Source: Myoxocephalus aenaeus (lineage: Eukaryota; Chordata; Actinopteri; Perciformes; Cottidae). Taken from it: 64,000 nt of DNA. The stretch spans positions 1,137,501 through 1,201,500 of the forward strand of contig JBAMJR010000040.1 in the NCBI GenBank assembly GCA_038501785.1, read 5' to 3'. The notes below the pieces were generated by a model that was not told the origin of the DNA, did not search any database, and saw only the letters and a list, made by a program, of their open reading frames with translations. The position numbers and the translations under genes are program-made. Shown here piece after piece: positions 62,917 through 64,000 of the stretch; position 1 is the stretch's first letter, and each line of letters opens with the position of its first letter.

Positions 62917-64000
62917 CTGCCCAAGAAAAGAAAAAAAACATTGTGAGAGGGAGTCATTTCTGTCTGCCAATCTCACACAGAACATGAGACATTTCATTGC
63001 GAGATGAAACGAGATGAGCAGCGTATTGTTGATTTTCTGAAATAGCGGCTCAGTAGTGAGCCAACATTTAGGAGAACATGCTCTGTAATACACTAAGTCA
63101 CAGGCTGAGTATTATCTATATAAAGGAAGGTCTCATAAAAGTCTTAGTCGAATAATGTGATAACACGCAGCCTGCCACTACTAAAATGGCCTAATACTCC
63201 AGGCTGACACAGCTAGAATAATCTTCTCAAATCCTGATAGCAATTACAATACACTGCAGATCAGATAAAACTTCATGTAATGGGCTGCTCTGTGCATCCA
63301 CCACCAAAAGGAAGGGCACTGCTTCAAAGTCTACAATAGCAATCATTGGGCTAAGTCTGTCGTGCTTCAAAAGTCAAGATAATGAATCTGCTGGAATCAA
63401 ATAACGAAGGTGCAGCACAAAGGAAGAGGATTTTCACTCTTACCTTTTATAGAATGCCTGAAGGATTTAAAAAGCACAAGTAAAAAGTGTCCCCTCAGTT
63501 CTTAGGCTGGTGATAATCAATGTCTGGGTCATGGCTCTGTGTCGCTAACTGCATTATGGCTTTGAAAAATAACCCAGGCATTTAAAAAAAAAAAAAACAG
63601 GCCTTGGCAGTTACAGCGGCAGACAATAGCGTTCGGCACATTAATAAAACCAATAAGAGAACACTCAACTATCACTCCACTGGAAACACACGCTCGACAA
63701 TAACAGCATCTGTAACACCTCCTCACTAGCGCTTTCATTGCCTCCACTCAGGGCACTTTCATTTGTTGCAGTGAATTGGTTGTTTCAAATGCTTTGAGGA
63801 AAACAATGATAGAGTATTTTCTCAACCACCTTCCAAGTGCATTATTGCAGCCGCAGCCACACAAAACCACTCAAAATAATTTTACTGAAAGACGAGCAAG
63901 TTGCACTTGGGTTTGGGTAACAATCACACCCCCGAAAATGACTAAATAAGCACAAAAATGACATTTAAAAAATGTATCTAAAACATTTAAGGCTGTTACT
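62917..64000 (-). other. contactin intron upstream of Ig6 (window edge)
   Basis: No Ig5 exon is visible before the window ends. A 14-base exon-like stretch near 63434-63447 has good splice signals but would break the reading frame. Confidence 0.6.

Noticed and set aside
63434..63447. 14-base microexon (GCATTCTATAAAAG on the minus strand) between good acceptor and donor sites upstream of contactin Ig6
   Set aside because: Inserted at the phase-1 junction it would create an in-frame TAA and shift the following Ig6 frame; probably chance or a cryptic site.

Overview
This window is nuclear DNA of a ray-finned (probably percomorph teleost) fish. Genes are split into many short exons with GT/AG borders. 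The protein sequences are clearly vertebrate, and fish-type LINE/SINE repeats and long (CA)n microsatellites are scattered through it. I rebuilt the gene models by joining splice-compatible exons by eye; all exon phases close without a frameshift.

Layout, left to right: (1) 1.0-2.5 kb, plus strand: the last three coding exons of dffa (ICAD, inhibitor of the apoptotic nuclease CAD). (2) 5.2-6.8 kb, minus: a 5'-truncated LINE with a reverse-transcriptase fragment. (3) 8.0-10.7 kb, minus: a MASP2-like gene that encodes only signal peptide-CUB1-EGF-CUB2 and then stops; no complement-control or serine-protease exons are visible. (4) 12.5-15.1 kb, plus: an L2-clade LINE with an 839-codon open frame. 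(5) 15.1-25.3 kb: about 10 kb without a recognisable gene. (6) 25.5-26.4 kb, minus: a two-exon preprosomatostatin ending in [Pro2]somatostatin-14, the teleost cortistatin-type gene (cort). (7) 30.2-32.5 kb, minus: complete 8-exon spermidine synthase (srm). (8) 34.7-44.9 kb, minus: complete 25-exon exosc10 (Rrp6, nuclear exosome 3'-5' exonuclease). (9) 49.9-62.9 kb, minus: the 3' half (Ig6, four FN3 domains, GPI tail) of a contactin of the 3/4/5/6 group, running off the right edge.

Genes for apoptosis control (dffa), lectin-pathway complement (masp2-like), a neuropeptide (cort), polyamine synthesis (srm) and RNA decay (exosc10) are neighbours because of ancient synteny, not shared function. 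MASP2-SRM-EXOSC10 and CORT/DFFA lie in human 1p36.22. The contactin at the right end is not part of that human block.

The most interesting points are the protease-less MASP2-like gene, a ~0.65 kb direct duplication flanking the 3' part of exosc10, the palindrome-rich srm promoter, a three-arm inverted repeat downstream of dffa, and related SINE fragments at several sites. I saw no CRISPR array, rRNA or functional tRNA gene.
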